Origin: an uncultured Eubacteriales bacterium
GTDB lineage: Bacteria > Bacillota > Clostridia > Oscillospirales > Oscillospiraceae
Assembly (NCBI GenBank): GCA_900543085.1
Contig: UQQF01000005.1
Span: forward strand, 10,286 to 74,285
Reading direction: 5' to 3'
Length of the DNA stretch: 64,000 nucleotides
Both the position numbers and the translations under genes were made by a program. Positions 63,773-64,000 of this stretch are shown one piece after another (the first letter of the stretch is position 1; every line of letters starts with the position of its first letter). A model generated the notes under the pieces. It ran no database searches, was not told the DNA's origin, and was given only the letters and a program-made list of their open reading frames with translations.

Positions 63773-64000
63773 CGTCGTCGCAAGCTGCATATCCTTCACT
63801 CCCGGCTAAAGCCGAGAACTCAGTCATTCCGCTGCTCCTCCTCTCCCACGAAGTGCATTCTGCACTTCGTGGGTTCCCAGCGGCCGATGGAGACCGGCGC
63901 TTTGCTTCGTCGTCGCAAGCTGCATATCCTTCACTCCCGGCTAAAGCCGAGAGCTCAGTCATTTCGCTGCTCCTCCTCTCCCGATGAGTGCGATTCGCAC
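63773..64000. repeat. Direct repeats of an interspersed palindromic element, open at the window edge
   Basis: A ~75-base core beginning CGTCGTCGCAAGCTGCATAT occurs at 63773 and again at 63908 (period 135), with only a few differences (for example AGAACTCAG versus AGAGCTCAG). Between the cores lies a hairpin CCCACGAAGTGCA TTC TGCACTTCGTGGG. Read on the minus strand the core would encode the short peptide SALAGSEGYAACDD in both copies, but there is no ribosome binding site. It looks like an extragenic repeat family. Confidence 0.7.

Overview
The window looks like a chromosome segment of a G+C-rich, anaerobic, Gram-positive Clostridia member, most likely a gut Oscillospirales/Ruminococcaceae-type bacterium. 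Pointers are the CIRCE-controlled hrcA-grpE-dnaK-dnaJ operon, RNase Y, a dimeric-type glycyl-tRNA synthetase, a SigI/RsgI pair, 2-hydroxyacyl-CoA dehydratase subunits, a 2[4Fe-4S] ferredoxin, TnpV and a Tn4451-type recombinase remnant, and strong AGGAGG-type ribosome binding sites. Species cannot be fixed from this sequence alone. No rRNA or tRNA gene was recognised.

Layout. 1-8460: an A+T-richer defence island on the minus strand, a type 1 BREX operon (brxA-brxB-brxC-HEPN-like gene-pglX) running off the left edge, with pglX frameshifted. 8690-10946: accessory genes, including a nonsense-interrupted metallophosphoesterase, a Bro-N protein and a clipped AbrB-type protein. 11341-19125: a type I-C CRISPR-Cas locus on the minus strand (cas3 / cas5-cas8c-cas7-cas2 / 20-repeat array) that has lost cas4 and nearly all of cas1. 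Between cas3 and cas5 lies a compact control region: a cas3 terminator, a strong internal promoter, and one degenerate CRISPR repeat followed by a pseudo-spacer whose first bases match that same promoter's -10 region. This is the main candidate for something new: a Cas-regulating (CreR/CreA-like) RNA for self-repression of a type I-C effector operon.

19473-21968: a lipoprotein, SigI and RsgI; lipoprotein and RsgI both end in long Asp/Trp-rich tails. 22049-28363: a flavin/iron-sulfur redox pair with a GntR regulator, ammonia-type nadE, a membrane protein/HTH pair and a DUF1700/PadR pair. 28593-31580: a 2-hydroxyacyl-CoA dehydratase-like operon ending in a tiny membrane protein. 31700-33594: ECF-type sigma, its membrane partner and a membrane protein. 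33620-52866: mostly housekeeping genes (GIY-YIG protein, rny, two membrane glycosyltransferases, PHP phosphatase, rpiB, a nitrilase-fused NAD synthetase lacking its catalytic Cys, glyS, M29 aminopeptidase, LRR protein, ferredoxin, trmN6-like, rsmI, pyridoxal kinase).

52899-56274: an A+T-richer mobile-element remnant bounded by imperfect inverted repeats, carrying tnpV, a winged-helix gene, a BlaR1/BlaI-type pair and the C-terminus of a large serine recombinase. 56289-58564: two lipoproteins. 58719-63757: the heat-shock operon with CIRCE. The right edge holds direct repeats of an interspersed element.
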